Made by a program: the position numbers and the translations under genes | Shown: in pieces, positions 6,878-14,169 of the stretch | How the letters are laid out: the number at the start of each line of letters is the position of its first letter | Numbering within the stretch: the stretch's first letter is position 1 | Notes under the pieces: model-generated | Seen by the model: only the letters and a program-made list of their open reading frames with translations | Databases searched by the model: none | Told to the model about the DNA's origin: nothing | Source: Congregibacter sp. | GTDB lineage: Bacteria; Pseudomonadota; Gammaproteobacteria; Pseudomonadales; Halieaceae | Assembly (NCBI GenBank): GCA_013911345.1 | Contig: JACETJ010000018.1 | Span: forward strand, 1-14,422 | Direction: 5' to 3' | Length of the DNA stretch: 14,422 nucleotides

Positions 6878-8030
6878 GGGGCGCGCCCTCCGAACCTGGC
6901 GCATCGAGTAGCAGCTGCGCAATCACCTCCCGGCATTCATCGGGGCGCCCTAGATAGGACTCCAAAGCGCGGGCACGCTTGAAGTACAGTTGGATGTCGT
7001 ACTCCTCGGTAATACCCACACCGCCATGCAGCTGAATGCCGGTGCCGGTCACGAAGAAAGCGGCATCGCCGGCTGAACTCGCCACCATGGCTGCGGCCTC
7101 ACGCAAAGCAACGTCGTCAACTGCGCCCCGCAACCAGGCGTCTGCCGTACAGGCCGCGTAAAGCATCAAAGAGCGTGCCGATTCCACTCTCAGCATCATA
7201 TCCGCGGCCTTGTGCTTCACTGCCTGAAATGACGCGATGGTGCGACCGAACTGGACCCGCTCAGCGATGTAGTCGAGTGTCATATCGAGCGCCTGTTGCG
7301 CACAGCCCACCTGTTCGGCTGCCACTCCTATTCTCGCCAGCTCTAAAGTCGTGCTAAGGCCTCGTTGCCAATCGAGGGCAAGTGCCGCCTGACTTTCCAC
7401 CGTCACATCACTCAACGTCACGTTGGCCATCGAACGGGTCTGGTCGAGTGTCACTTGATGTTGGACCGCCACGCCAGCGTGATCCACGGGCACCGCGAAC
7501 AAGCCGACGCTATTGTCCAGCCGGGCGACGACCAGTAACTGCGCTGCCGCCGCACCGCCACTGACAAAACGGGCCGAGCCATTCAGGCGCCATCTGCCGT
7601 CAGCTTCCGTAGCGCTCACGTCCACACCTCGATCATCCCAGTGTGGTCGGGCGTCGGTATGGGCCAGTGAAACGATCTCGCCGGACGCGATCGATTGCAG
7701 CAGACCATCCCGCGCCGCAGATTCAGGCGCCTCCCTGAGGGCCAATGCCGACATTGCGGAGGCTAATAGCGGGATGGGTGACAAGCGAGCACCCAGCTGC
7801 TCCAGTAGTACCGCCAACTCGACCATACCCAGACCCAAACCATCCTGATCTTCAGACACTACGACGGCTTGCCAGCCCAGCGTGCTCGTCACCTGTCGCC
7901 ATAAAGGCAGATCGAGACCTGCGGGTAGCGTGGCAGCGGCGCGCGCAACTGCAGGGGACGAATGCTCCTGCAGGAAACGCTCAGCGCTCTCCTGAAGCAT
8001 GCGTTGCTCCTCGGTGAAACGAAACTTCAC
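6867..8030 (-). CDS. Acyl-CoA dehydrogenase, FAD-arginine-type subunit of a putative heteromeric pair
   Basis: ACAD of 387 residues, probably the partner of the gene that overlaps its 3' end. Seen: N-terminus KFRFTEEQRMLQESAERFL; RVQFGRTIASFQAVKH at 258-273 containing the Arg and Gln/Phe residues that contact FAD across the subunit interface in ordinary ACADs; and QLHGGVGITEEYDIQLYFKRA from about 333, the classical C-terminal flavin motif. The GFERG glutamate of the partner is replaced by DWQRG here, and the middle domain lacks the SEPxAGSD segment, so it is unlikely to be catalytic alone. The start is GTG at 8030 with AGGAG six bases upstream; the 24-residue extension to 8102 has no family similarity. 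Such split pairs (for example FadE26-27, FadE28-29) form alpha2beta2 enzymes in steroid degraders. The substrate is not determinable from sequence. Confidence 0.88.
   Translation of the reverse strand: MKFRFTEEQRMLQESAERFLQEHSSPAVARAAATLPAGLDLPLWRQVTSTLGWQAVVVSEDQDGLGLGMVELAVLLEQLGARLSPIPLLASAMSALALREAPESAARDGLLQSIASGEIVSLAHTDARPHWDDRGVDVSATEADGRWRLNGSARFVSGGAAAAQLLVVARLDNSVGLFAVPVDHAGVAVQHQVTLDQTRSMANVTLSDVTVESQAALALDWQRGLSTTLELARIGVAAEQVGCAQQALDMTLDYIAERVQFGRTIASFQAVKHKAADMMLRVESARSLMLYAACTADAWLRGAVDDVALREAAAMVASSAGDAAFFVTGTGIQLHGGVGITEEYDIQLYFKRARALESYLGRPDECREVIAQLLLDAPGSEGAPRAA
6887..6891 (-). promoter_or_regulatory. Ribosome binding site selecting a GTG start
   Basis: GGAGG on the minus strand, nine bases before the GTG at 6877. 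It supports that GTG over two in-frame ATGs further upstream (6922 and 6904), which would add residues unlike any ACAD N-terminus. It lies inside the coding end of the upstream ACAD gene. Confidence 0.6.
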
Positions 8031-8036
8031 CGCGCA

Positions 8037-8041
8037 CTCCT
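8037..8041 (-). promoter_or_regulatory. Ribosome binding site selecting a GTG start
   Basis: AGGAG on the minus strand, six bases before the GTG at 8030. It fixes the start of the ACAD gene at VKFRFTEEQ, 31 bases after the stop of the preceding SDR gene. Confidence 0.6.
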
Positions 8042-8061
8042 GCCATGCAGGGCCGGCTGCA

Positions 8062-8949
8062 TCAGGTACCCCACACTTTTTGTGGTGGGTGCTCCTGTTC
8101 AAGCAGTCGGGTCATCACCTCACCCACTTCTTTGGGTTCCCAACGCGCGTTCTGTTCAACTCCCTCCGTGCTACGCCAACCATCCGCCAGCGCAATTCGC
8201 CCACCTTCGGCTTCAATAATTTTGCCTGTCACGTGGTCGCTGGCTTCCGAGCACAGCCAGACCACCACTGACGATACATTTTCGGGCGCAAAGTGGTCGA
8301 AACCGCCATCTTGCGGAGACGCCATGCGCGCGGCCATCTCAGGGACTGCAGTGGTCATCCCCGTTCGAGCAACCGGACAAATGGCGTTGGCAGTAATCCC
8401 GTAACGACCAAGTTCGGCGCCCTGATTAATGGTTAGTGCGGCAATACCAGCCTTGGCGGCAGCATAGTTGGATTGACCGATAGAGCCCTGAAGTCCTGCT
8501 CCAGAGGTTGTGTTGATGATACGGGCACTCACGGTATAGCCGGCCTTCACCTGATGGCGCCAGTATTGAACCGCGTGAGAACTGATACAGAAATGACCTT
8601 TGAGGTGCACCGCCATCACGGCATCCCAGTCAGCCTCGCTGAGCGAGGCAAACATGCGGTCACGGTTGTTACCCGCGTTGTTGATCACGCAGTGCAGATC
8701 ACCGAATGTGGACAGAGCCTGCTCTACGGCCTCACCCGCGCTCTGGTAATCCGTGATGTCAGACTGATTGACTCGCGCCTCGCCCCCCGCAGCCTCAATT
8801 TCAGCCACTACGGCCGCCGCCGCCGCAGTATCAATATCGTTAACCAATACCTTGGCTCCCGCCGCCGCAAGCGATCGCGCATGGGCAGCACCTAGGCCTC
8901 CCCCTGCACCGGTCACAATGGCCACTCGGCCTGCACATATCGATGCCAT
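8062..8949 (-). CDS. Short-chain dehydrogenase resembling Rv3548c/Hsd4A (3-hydroxyacyl-CoA or hydroxysteroid type)
   Basis: SDR of 295 residues, probably NAD-dependent. Seen: cofactor motif TGAGGGLG (13-20); D38 at the end of strand 2 (VLVNDID), selecting NAD over NADP; NNAG (90-93); catalytic S149, Y162 and K166 in correct spacing; and a long C-terminal tail ending PPQKVWGT, beyond the usual 250-residue SDR core. The AVHLKGHF and AQYWR-like segment (AVQYWRHQVKAG) and the length recall the peroxisomal MFE2/Hsd4A group and mycobacterial Rv3548c, which sits beside the ipd genes. The likely reaction is oxidation of a beta-hydroxyacyl-CoA arising from side-chain or ring breakdown. The ATG at 8949 has GGAGG seven bases upstream; the gene begins 11 bases after the thiolase stop. 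It contains a run of five alanines (42-46) from a GCC-rich stretch. The exact step is unknown. Confidence 0.87.
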   Translation of the reverse strand: MASICAGRVAIVTGAGGGLGAAHARSLAAAGAKVLVNDIDTAAAAAVVAEIEAAGGEARVNQSDITDYQSAGEAVEQALSTFGDLHCVINNAGNNRDRMFASLSEADWDAVMAVHLKGHFCISSHAVQYWRHQVKAGYTVSARIINTTSGAGLQGSIGQSNYAAAKAGIAALTINQGAELGRYGITANAICPVARTGMTTAVPEMAARMASPQDGGFDHFAPENVSSVVVWLCSEASDHVTGKIIEAEGGRIALADGWRSTEGVEQNARWEPKEVGEVMTRLLEQEHPPQKVWGT

Positions 8950-8960
8950 AGCCGAGCCTC

Positions 8961-10118
8961 CTACACTCTCTCCAAAATGGTCACGTTGGCCTGACCGCCA
9001 CCCTCGCACATGGTCTGAAGACCGTATCGGGCGCCTCTGCGCTCCATTTCATGAAGCAGCGTCGTCATGAGCTTAGTGCCCGTGGCACCCAGCGGATGAG
9101 CTAACGCAATGGCACCACCGTTTACGTTGGTCTGCTCATGGGGATAACCAGTCTCCGCCAACCACGCCATGGGGACCGACGCGAACGCTTCATTGATCTC
9201 GACCAAATCGATGTCCTGTAAATTTAGCCCCGATCGCTGCATCGCCCTTTGAGTGGCGGGGATCGGCGCAGTCAGCATCCAGATAGGGTCATCCCCTCTC
9301 ACTTCCATGTGCACAATTCGGGCACGCGGTGTCAGTCCATATCGTTTCACGGCCGCCTCGGAGACAACCAGCACCGCCGAGGCGCCATCGCCGGTCTGAC
9401 TCGAAACTGCAGCGGTAATCGTCCCGCCTGGTGCGAGGGGCTCGAGCTCAGCCATCGCCTCTAGGGTGGTGTCGCGGATCGTCTCGTCAACGCGCAAATC
9501 ATTTACGGGAAGGATCTCGCGCTCAAATACGCCGCCCTCCGTCGCCGCACGCGCTCTAAGATGGGACTCGAGCGCGAAAGCTTCCATGTTGTCGCGACTC
9601 AGCTTCCATTTATCAGCAATCATTTGTGCGGAGCGGAACTGGGTGACCAAACCGTCGCCATAGCGCTCGCGCCAGCCAGTGCTGCCGGTGAAGGGGTCAT
9701 CAAACCCCAACGGCTGCCCGGCTAACATGGCTGAAGAGATCGGGATGCTACTCATCGTCTGCACGCCACCTGCGACCACGACATCCATCGTGCCTGACAT
9801 GACAGCCTGGGCCGCAAAGTGCACCGCCTGCTGAGAAGAACCGCACTGCCGGTCAATCGTCGTGCCCGGGACCGCATCAGATAGGCCCGCCGCCAACCAA
9901 CAGGTGCGCGCAATGTCCCCCGCCAGAGGCCCCACGGTATCGACGCAACCAAAGATCACATCGTCGTAGTCGTCCTCAGGAATATCATGGCGCGCCACCA
10001 AAGCCTTTAACACGCCAGCCCCGAGGTCAGCACCATGCACCTGCGCGAGACTGCCACGGCGTCGCCCTGTCGGCGTCCGCAGTGCATCTACGATAAAAGC
10101 CTCTGCTCGTTGCGTCAT
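8961..10118 (-). CDS. fadA6: FadA6-like thiolase (acetyl-CoA acetyltransferase family)
   Basis: Thiolase of 385 residues that would cleave a beta-ketoacyl-CoA with free CoA. In the HIP route FadA6 cuts 6-methyl-3,7-dioxodecanedioyl-CoA, the product of IpdAB, releasing acetyl-CoA. Seen: nucleophilic C92 in DRQCGSSQQA, H341 in GGAIALAHPLGATG, and C371 in QTMCEGGGQANVTILERV. The CEGGG form of the last motif, rather than the common CxGGG(M/Q)G, and the SQIPISSAM-like stretch match mycobacterial FadA6 as I recall it; FadA6 is also about 386 residues long. The ATG at 10118 has GAGGAG six bases upstream and gives MTQRAEAFIVDALRTP, the normal thiolase start; an ATG at 10139 is less likely. It sits in the middle of the operon after the widest intergenic gap (89 bases). 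Confidence 0.88.
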   Translation of the reverse strand: MTQRAEAFIVDALRTPTGRRRGSLAQVHGADLGAGVLKALVARHDIPEDDYDDVIFGCVDTVGPLAGDIARTCWLAAGLSDAVPGTTIDRQCGSSQQAVHFAAQAVMSGTMDVVVAGGVQTMSSIPISSAMLAGQPLGFDDPFTGSTGWRERYGDGLVTQFRSAQMIADKWKLSRDNMEAFALESHLRARAATEGGVFEREILPVNDLRVDETIRDTTLEAMAELEPLAPGGTITAAVSSQTGDGASAVLVVSEAAVKRYGLTPRARIVHMEVRGDDPIWMLTAPIPATQRAMQRSGLNLQDIDLVEINEAFASVPMAWLAETGYPHEQTNVNGGAIALAHPLGATGTKLMTTLLHEMERRGARYGLQTMCEGGGQANVTILERV

Positions 10119-10207
10119 CGTGCTCTCCTCTGCCGCCATTCCATCACAACCGCCTCAGATCTTGATAAGAGGGCAGTCCAACATAGATTCTTCAGCGCTC
10201 ACCTTAC
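10119..10207. other. 89-base gap between ACAD and thiolase genes
   Basis: The longest non-coding stretch inside the minus-strand run. It holds the thiolase ribosome binding site and a short perfect inverted repeat TCTTGATAAGA at 10160-10170 (arms TCTT/AAGA). I see no convincing -35/-10 pair and no strong hairpin with a T-run, so an internal promoter or attenuator is possible but unsupported. Confidence 0.4.
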
Positions 10208-11293
10208 TTACCCAGCGACCAGAGACCGGCGCCCGAAGGTGAACTCGGGACCCAGTAGCGCATTGGGCTGCAGTAGCCACTGGTGGATACGATTCTTGTG
10301 AAAACCCTCATCGCCCCACTCGCTGGAAAGGGCCCAGATTCGCTTGGCAGCAATGTGCACATCACACTCCCAGGTGTAACCCATCGCGCCATGAGCCTGT
10401 ATTGCCTGTCGCGCAGCCAGAGAGGCAACCCGGGTCGCAGCAAGCTTGGCATGGGAGACCGCAAAGTCCGCCCTCTCAGGTGACACGCCTACTGTATAGG
10501 CCGCTCGAGCGATAACCGGGCGGGCGTATTCCAGCTGTACGGCGACATCGGCAAGCAAATGTTTGACCGCTTGATTGGCCCCCACCGGCCTCCCGAACTG
10601 ACTGCGATCCTGGGTGTACTGCACGCTCTGCTCCACCAGCCGGGCGCTCAACCCCAGTAGCTGCGCGGCCGAGGCCAAACCGCCGCGGTTCAGAGTTGCG
10701 CGCAGAAGGGCTGCCCCCACTTCACCCTCAGCAAGGCAGTGCTCGGACGATGCATCGAATTCAATCTCCGCCACCCGCCGACTTGGATCCACACTTTTCA
10801 ACGCTGTGATCGTGATCTCGTCGCGGGGCAACAGATAGAGCGCGTCGCCGGAAGCGGCTAACACCCAGTCCGCGCTGGCCGCAAAATTCAAATGAGGATT
10901 GATGGGGTGTGCCACCGCCACATGGGTCTTGCCGTCCATCACCTGATCAATGATTGACTGGATCGCGCCGTTGCCCAAACCTCTATCCAGCACATCGACC
11001 AGCAACGGTGAGGCCACCATCATCGTCTCAGCGAGCGGCTCCGGCAACGCTGCCTTGCCGCAGGCTTCTGCGAGCAAGACGGCGTCAATCGTATTCATAT
11101 CAAGGCCACCCAGCGACTCGGGAAATAACAGGCTATAGACCCCCATTTCCAATAGCTGCTGCTCCAGCGCGGCGTCTTTGCCCGATTCGCTCTCCCAGCG
11201 AGCACGAATTCGCTCACTCGTGACTCCAGCCTGCAATAGGCTACTCAGCGTGTCTCGAAACTCGAGTTGCTCGGCACTAAAGGTAAAGTCCAT
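10208..11293 (-). CDS. Acyl-CoA dehydrogenase, FAD-arginine-type subunit of a second putative pair
   Basis: ACAD of 361 residues, short for the family (usually 380-400). Seen: N-terminus MDFTFSAEQLEFRDTL; RSQFGRPVGANQAVKH at 230-245, carrying the interface FAD-binding Arg/Gln/Phe; and QAHGAMGYTWECDVHIAAKR from 299, a variant of the QxHGGxGxT flavin motif with Ala in place of the second Gly. The middle domain is reduced and lacks a SEPxAGSD segment, and there is no GFERG-type glutamate, so it looks like the non-catalytic half of a heteromer. It starts at ATG 11293, nine bases after the stop of the partner ACAD. The ribosome site is weak (AGGGGG), consistent with translation coupled to the upstream gene. 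Resembles ScdM/FadE31-33-type subunits by context only. Confidence 0.86.
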   Translation of the reverse strand: MDFTFSAEQLEFRDTLSSLLQAGVTSERIRARWESESGKDAALEQQLLEMGVYSLLFPESLGGLDMNTIDAVLLAEACGKAALPEPLAETMMVASPLLVDVLDRGLGNGAIQSIIDQVMDGKTHVAVAHPINPHLNFAASADWVLAASGDALYLLPRDEITITALKSVDPSRRVAEIEFDASSEHCLAEGEVGAALLRATLNRGGLASAAQLLGLSARLVEQSVQYTQDRSQFGRPVGANQAVKHLLADVAVQLEYARPVIARAAYTVGVSPERADFAVSHAKLAATRVASLAARQAIQAHGAMGYTWECDVHIAAKRIWALSSEWGDEGFHKNRIHQWLLQPNALLGPEFTFGRRSLVAG

Positions 11294-11302
11294 AACAGCC
11301 CC

Positions 11303-12469
11303 CTAGCGCCTGGGCATGCCGAGCACTCGCTCGGCAATGATGTTGCGTTGAATCTCGTTGGTACCGGCATAAATTGGGCCCGACTGCGCAAACAGAAAGC
11401 CATCAAGCCAGGTGCTCAATTCGTCTACTAGAGCCGGCGTCTCGGGTTCAATCTCTCCCCGAGGGCCTAGAATCCGCATTGCCGTGTCATGAATGCGCAG
11501 GTCCAACTCAGACCAGAAAATCTTGTTGCAGCTCGCCTCTGGGCCAATGGTGCCGCCCTTCACGAGGCGGGATGCCGTCTGATAGGTCGACAGTGCGTAG
11601 GCCTCCGCGTCCATATAACAACGCACGACATCATCCTCCACCGATGGGTCGAGGATATCCGCGCTGTGCTCTCGGTAGAGACCGACTAATCGGCGGGTGG
11701 CCTGCTGAAATCGTGCCGGGCTCCTTAGCATCAGTCCCCGCTCAAAACCCGCCGTGGCCATGGCGATTTGCCATCCGGCGCCTTCTTCACCCAGTAAATT
11801 AAAGGCAGGCACTCGCACATCATCAAAGAAGATCTCCGCGAAGCCCGGCAATCCGTTGAGCTGCTCAATCGGTCGAACAGTCACCCCCTGGGCATTCAGC
11901 GGGACGAGAATTTTTGACAAGCCATGATGTCGTTCCGAGTCCGGGTCCGTGCGGAACAGCCCAAACACCCAGTCAGCGTAAACGGCGCGAGTGGACCAGA
12001 TCTTTTGGCCGTTAATCACGTATGTATCGCCATCACGGTCAGCGCGACAACGTATCGCCGCCATGTCTGAGCCCGCGTTAGGCTCGGACCACCCCTGAGC
12101 CCAGATCTCTTCCCCAGAGGCCATAGCCGGCAAAAATCGAGCTTTCTGTTCCTCGGATCCGTACTCCATCAACGTCGGACCCAACAGGAAGATGCCGTTC
12201 TGGTTGACCCGGCCCGGTGCCCCCGCCCGGTAATACTCTTCCTCGAAGATCAGCCACTGAATGAGATCACAGCCTCGACCCCCAAAGGCCTCGGGCCAAG
12301 TCACCATCCCCCAGTTACCGGCCGCCAAGGTTCGCTCCCACTCTCGATGAGCGGCAAAACCCGCTTCGGTATCAAAGGACGCCAACGGCTTGGCAGGCAC
12401 GTTCTCGGCCAACCATTCGCGCACCTCGGCGCGAAACGCCTCCTGATCCGTGGTGTAGTTCAGATCCAT
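11303..12469 (-). CDS. Acyl-CoA dehydrogenase, catalytic-Glu-type subunit of a second putative pair
   Basis: ACAD of 388 residues, probably pairing with the next gene downstream. Seen: N-terminus MDLNYTTDQEAFRAEVREWL; GWSEPNAGSDMAAIRCRAD; INGQKIWSTRA; GFERG with E243 at the isovaleryl/long-chain-type catalytic position; and C-terminal PIYAGTNEIQRNIIAERVLGMPR, where the medium-chain-type Glu is Ala (368). No RxQFGR motif is present. It is closely similar in architecture to the ACAD at 5684-6877, suggesting an old duplication of the pair. The ATG at 12469 lies three bases after the crotonase stop, with an AAGGAAG about 11 bases upstream inside the crotonase gene. Likely acts on a CoA thioester from the opened C/D rings (4-methyl-5-oxo-octanedioyl-CoA and later intermediates are candidates), which is inference from neighbours. 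Confidence 0.88.
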   Translation of the reverse strand: MDLNYTTDQEAFRAEVREWLAENVPAKPLASFDTEAGFAAHREWERTLAAGNWGMVTWPEAFGGRGCDLIQWLIFEEEYYRAGAPGRVNQNGIFLLGPTLMEYGSEEQKARFLPAMASGEEIWAQGWSEPNAGSDMAAIRCRADRDGDTYVINGQKIWSTRAVYADWVFGLFRTDPDSERHHGLSKILVPLNAQGVTVRPIEQLNGLPGFAEIFFDDVRVPAFNLLGEEGAGWQIAMATAGFERGLMLRSPARFQQATRRLVGLYREHSADILDPSVEDDVVRCYMDAEAYALSTYQTASRLVKGGTIGPEASCNKIFWSELDLRIHDTAMRILGPRGEIEPETPALVDELSTWLDGFLFAQSGPIYAGTNEIQRNIIAERVLGMPRR

Positions 12470-12472
12470 GGA

Positions 12473-13345
12473 TCAGCCATCTTCCTTATTGGCTTTGGCC
12501 ATGGACTTCGCATCCATCCCACCGAGTTTATTGCCCGTGGTCAGGTCGTTATGCACATGGGTGAAGTGATGCCAGGCAAAGGCTGCTTCCATGGCAGACC
12601 GCTTACCCTGCAACTCCTCGACATTGTTAATGGCCTGCTTGGTCAGCGCCAATCCCAACCTCGGCATCGCTGCGATTTTCATGGCGAGCGCCTCGACATC
12701 CGACATCAGAGTGTCACGGGTGCTGACCTGATTCACCATTCCCATCTGATAAGCCCGCTCGGCGCCCATCTTGTTGCCGGTGAAGAGGAATTCCTTCGCA
12801 ATGCGTGGATTCAGCTCGTAGGGGTGGGCGAAATACTCAACACCGGGGATACCCATGCGCACAACAGGATCGGAGAAATAGGCATCGTCCGTCGCTACGA
12901 TCAAGTCACAGACCCATGCCAACATGAGCCCGCCGGCGATACACGCACCCTGTACCGCAGCGATAGTCGGCTTGGGGATTTCACGCCACCGGCGACACAT
13001 GCCGAGATAAGCCTCGGCTTCTCTGACGTACAAGAACTCCCCGCCCTCCTTGTCGGCGTGGTCATACCACATGGTTACGCGATCCTGACTCAAGTGCACA
13101 TCCCGGCCGGGAGTGCCGATATCATGACCGGCGGAAAAATGCTTACCCTCGCCGCGCAGAACTATCACTTTGACTTCATCGTCGGCCACAGCGGCCTTAA
13201 ACGCGTCATCGAGCAGGTAGGTCATCTTGCCGTTTTGGGCATTGTGGTACTGGGGTCGGTTCATCGTTATCCACGCGACGCCTTCCCGGGCCTCGTACAA
13301 CACAATGTCTTGCTCTTCCGTAGCGGTTTCCTCAGTCACAGTCAT
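12473..13345 (-). CDS. Crotonase-superfamily protein lacking the canonical hydratase glutamates
   Basis: Protein of 290 residues with the enoyl-CoA hydratase/isomerase fold, longer than a typical hydratase (about 260) because of an insertion around residues 77-112. Seen: oxyanion-hole segments HFSAGHD (69-75) and GACIAGGLML (133-142). Aligned by the CD dipeptide (C146-D147), the two catalytic Glu of rat enoyl-CoA hydratase (E144, E164) fall on M141 and V161, so classical hydration is unlikely. E170, H174 and the acidic/His-rich insertion are candidate active-site residues. In the HIP pathway ring D is opened by a crotonase-fold hydrolase, EchA20; this protein sits beside ipdAB where EchA20 would, but its length and sequence differ from EchA20 as I remember it. 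The ATG at 13345 overlaps the ipdB stop as ATGA, showing translational coupling. Family firm, reaction uncertain. Confidence 0.88.
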   Translation of the reverse strand: MTVTEETATEEQDIVLYEAREGVAWITMNRPQYHNAQNGKMTYLLDDAFKAAVADDEVKVIVLRGEGKHFSAGHDIGTPGRDVHLSQDRVTMWYDHADKEGGEFLYVREAEAYLGMCRRWREIPKPTIAAVQGACIAGGLMLAWVCDLIVATDDAYFSDPVVRMGIPGVEYFAHPYELNPRIAKEFLFTGNKMGAERAYQMGMVNQVSTRDTLMSDVEALAMKIAAMPRLGLALTKQAINNVEELQGKRSAMEAAFAWHHFTHVHNDLTTGNKLGGMDAKSMAKANKEDG

Positions 13346-14163
13346 GACTCCTTCTGTTCTGAATCAGCCGAGACTGCTCTGATCCCGGGCGGATTGTCTT
13401 TCAGTTGTTTTGCGCGCTGGTTCTCTGGGTCTAACTCAGCCATCAAGCTCAACTGTGCCGCCGTCGGAGCGGATGTCTCAGAGAGCCCGTCCATCACCGC
13501 CAACTCAAAGCCCGTATTGTCCCGCACCTCCTCAAGAGTCACGCCTGGATGTAATGACGTGACCCGCGGCTGAAAATGCGGGCCCTGGAAATCCATCACA
13601 CAGAGGTCTGTGATCACCTGCCGGATATCAATATCACTTAACTCGTAGCCCCTAGGTAGACGATCCACGTTGTAGCCGATTGAGCAGACCACGTCGCACT
13701 CTCCCTCTACAAACACACGACGAGAATGCTTGGGCACAAAAAAAGAATTGGCGTGGCAAATCGAATTGCCGGGAAAACCCCGCACGCCCAGCAACTGCAC
13801 TTTCGGTGCATCATAACTGCCACCGAGGGCAGAAATATTGCTCTGCCCGAAACGGTCAATTTGGCTGGGGCCAACCAAGGCGTGTCGCGCGCCGCTCCAA
13901 ACATTGTCGAAGACCCGGGAGAAACCCATCCAATTCTCGTTAGCCTGACCGGCATGAGTTTTCGAGCCGCTAACCGCATTGGGCGAAGACAACACAAAGG
14001 ACTGACTGTCCGTCATCAAGAGCTCGGGATTACCGGAGCGCATCGCGACACTAGCGGCCAGTCTCGGCAGCAGTCCGATCCCTGTCGCCAACACCTCACC
14101 GTCGTTGTCGAATACCCGACTGCCGGCAGCGACCATCAACTCCGCTAGAGAAAACGTCATCAT
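13342..14163 (-). CDS. ipdB: IpdB-like beta subunit of the ring C-opening hydrolase (CoA-transferase fold)
   Basis: Protein of 273 residues resembling the beta subunit of class I CoA-transferases. IpdAB is not a transferase: it hydrolyses COCHEA-CoA, opening the last steroid ring. Seen: start FSLAELMVAAGSRVF; an ELLMTDSQ segment (47-54) where true transferases carry the SENG catalytic glutamate; a GxRGFPGNS turn; and a LHPGVTLEEVRDNTGFEL block near the C-terminus, as in CoA-transferase beta subunits. Absence of the SENG glutamate argues for the hydrolase rather than a transferase. It starts six bases after the ipdA stop. Two tandem ATGs (14163, 14160) are possible; GAGG lies four or seven bases upstream, slightly favouring 14160. 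The C-terminal tail after residue 245 is charged and low in conservation. Works as a heteromer with the preceding gene. Confidence 0.87.
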   Translation of the reverse strand: MMTFSLAELMVAAGSRVFDNDGEVLATGIGLLPRLAASVAMRSGNPELLMTDSQSFVLSSPNAVSGSKTHAGQANENWMGFSRVFDNVWSGARHALVGPSQIDRFGQSNISALGGSYDAPKVQLLGVRGFPGNSICHANSFFVPKHSRRVFVEGECDVVCSIGYNVDRLPRGYELSDIDIRQVITDLCVMDFQGPHFQPRVTSLHPGVTLEEVRDNTGFELAVMDGLSETSAPTAAQLSLMAELDPENQRAKQLKDNPPGIRAVSADSEQKES

Positions 14164-14169
14164 CGGTCC

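Noticed and set aside
8805..8835. GCC/GCA-rich run in the Rv3548c-like SDR gene as a simple-sequence repeat
   Set aside because: It encodes a short alanine run in a surface helix and is too short and irregular to suggest phase variation.
12347..13573. Plus-strand open frame of 408 codons opposite the crotonase gene and the neighbouring gene ends
   Set aside because: It spans parts of three well-supported minus-strand genes; its translation shows no known domain and its composition looks like reverse-strand shadow coding.
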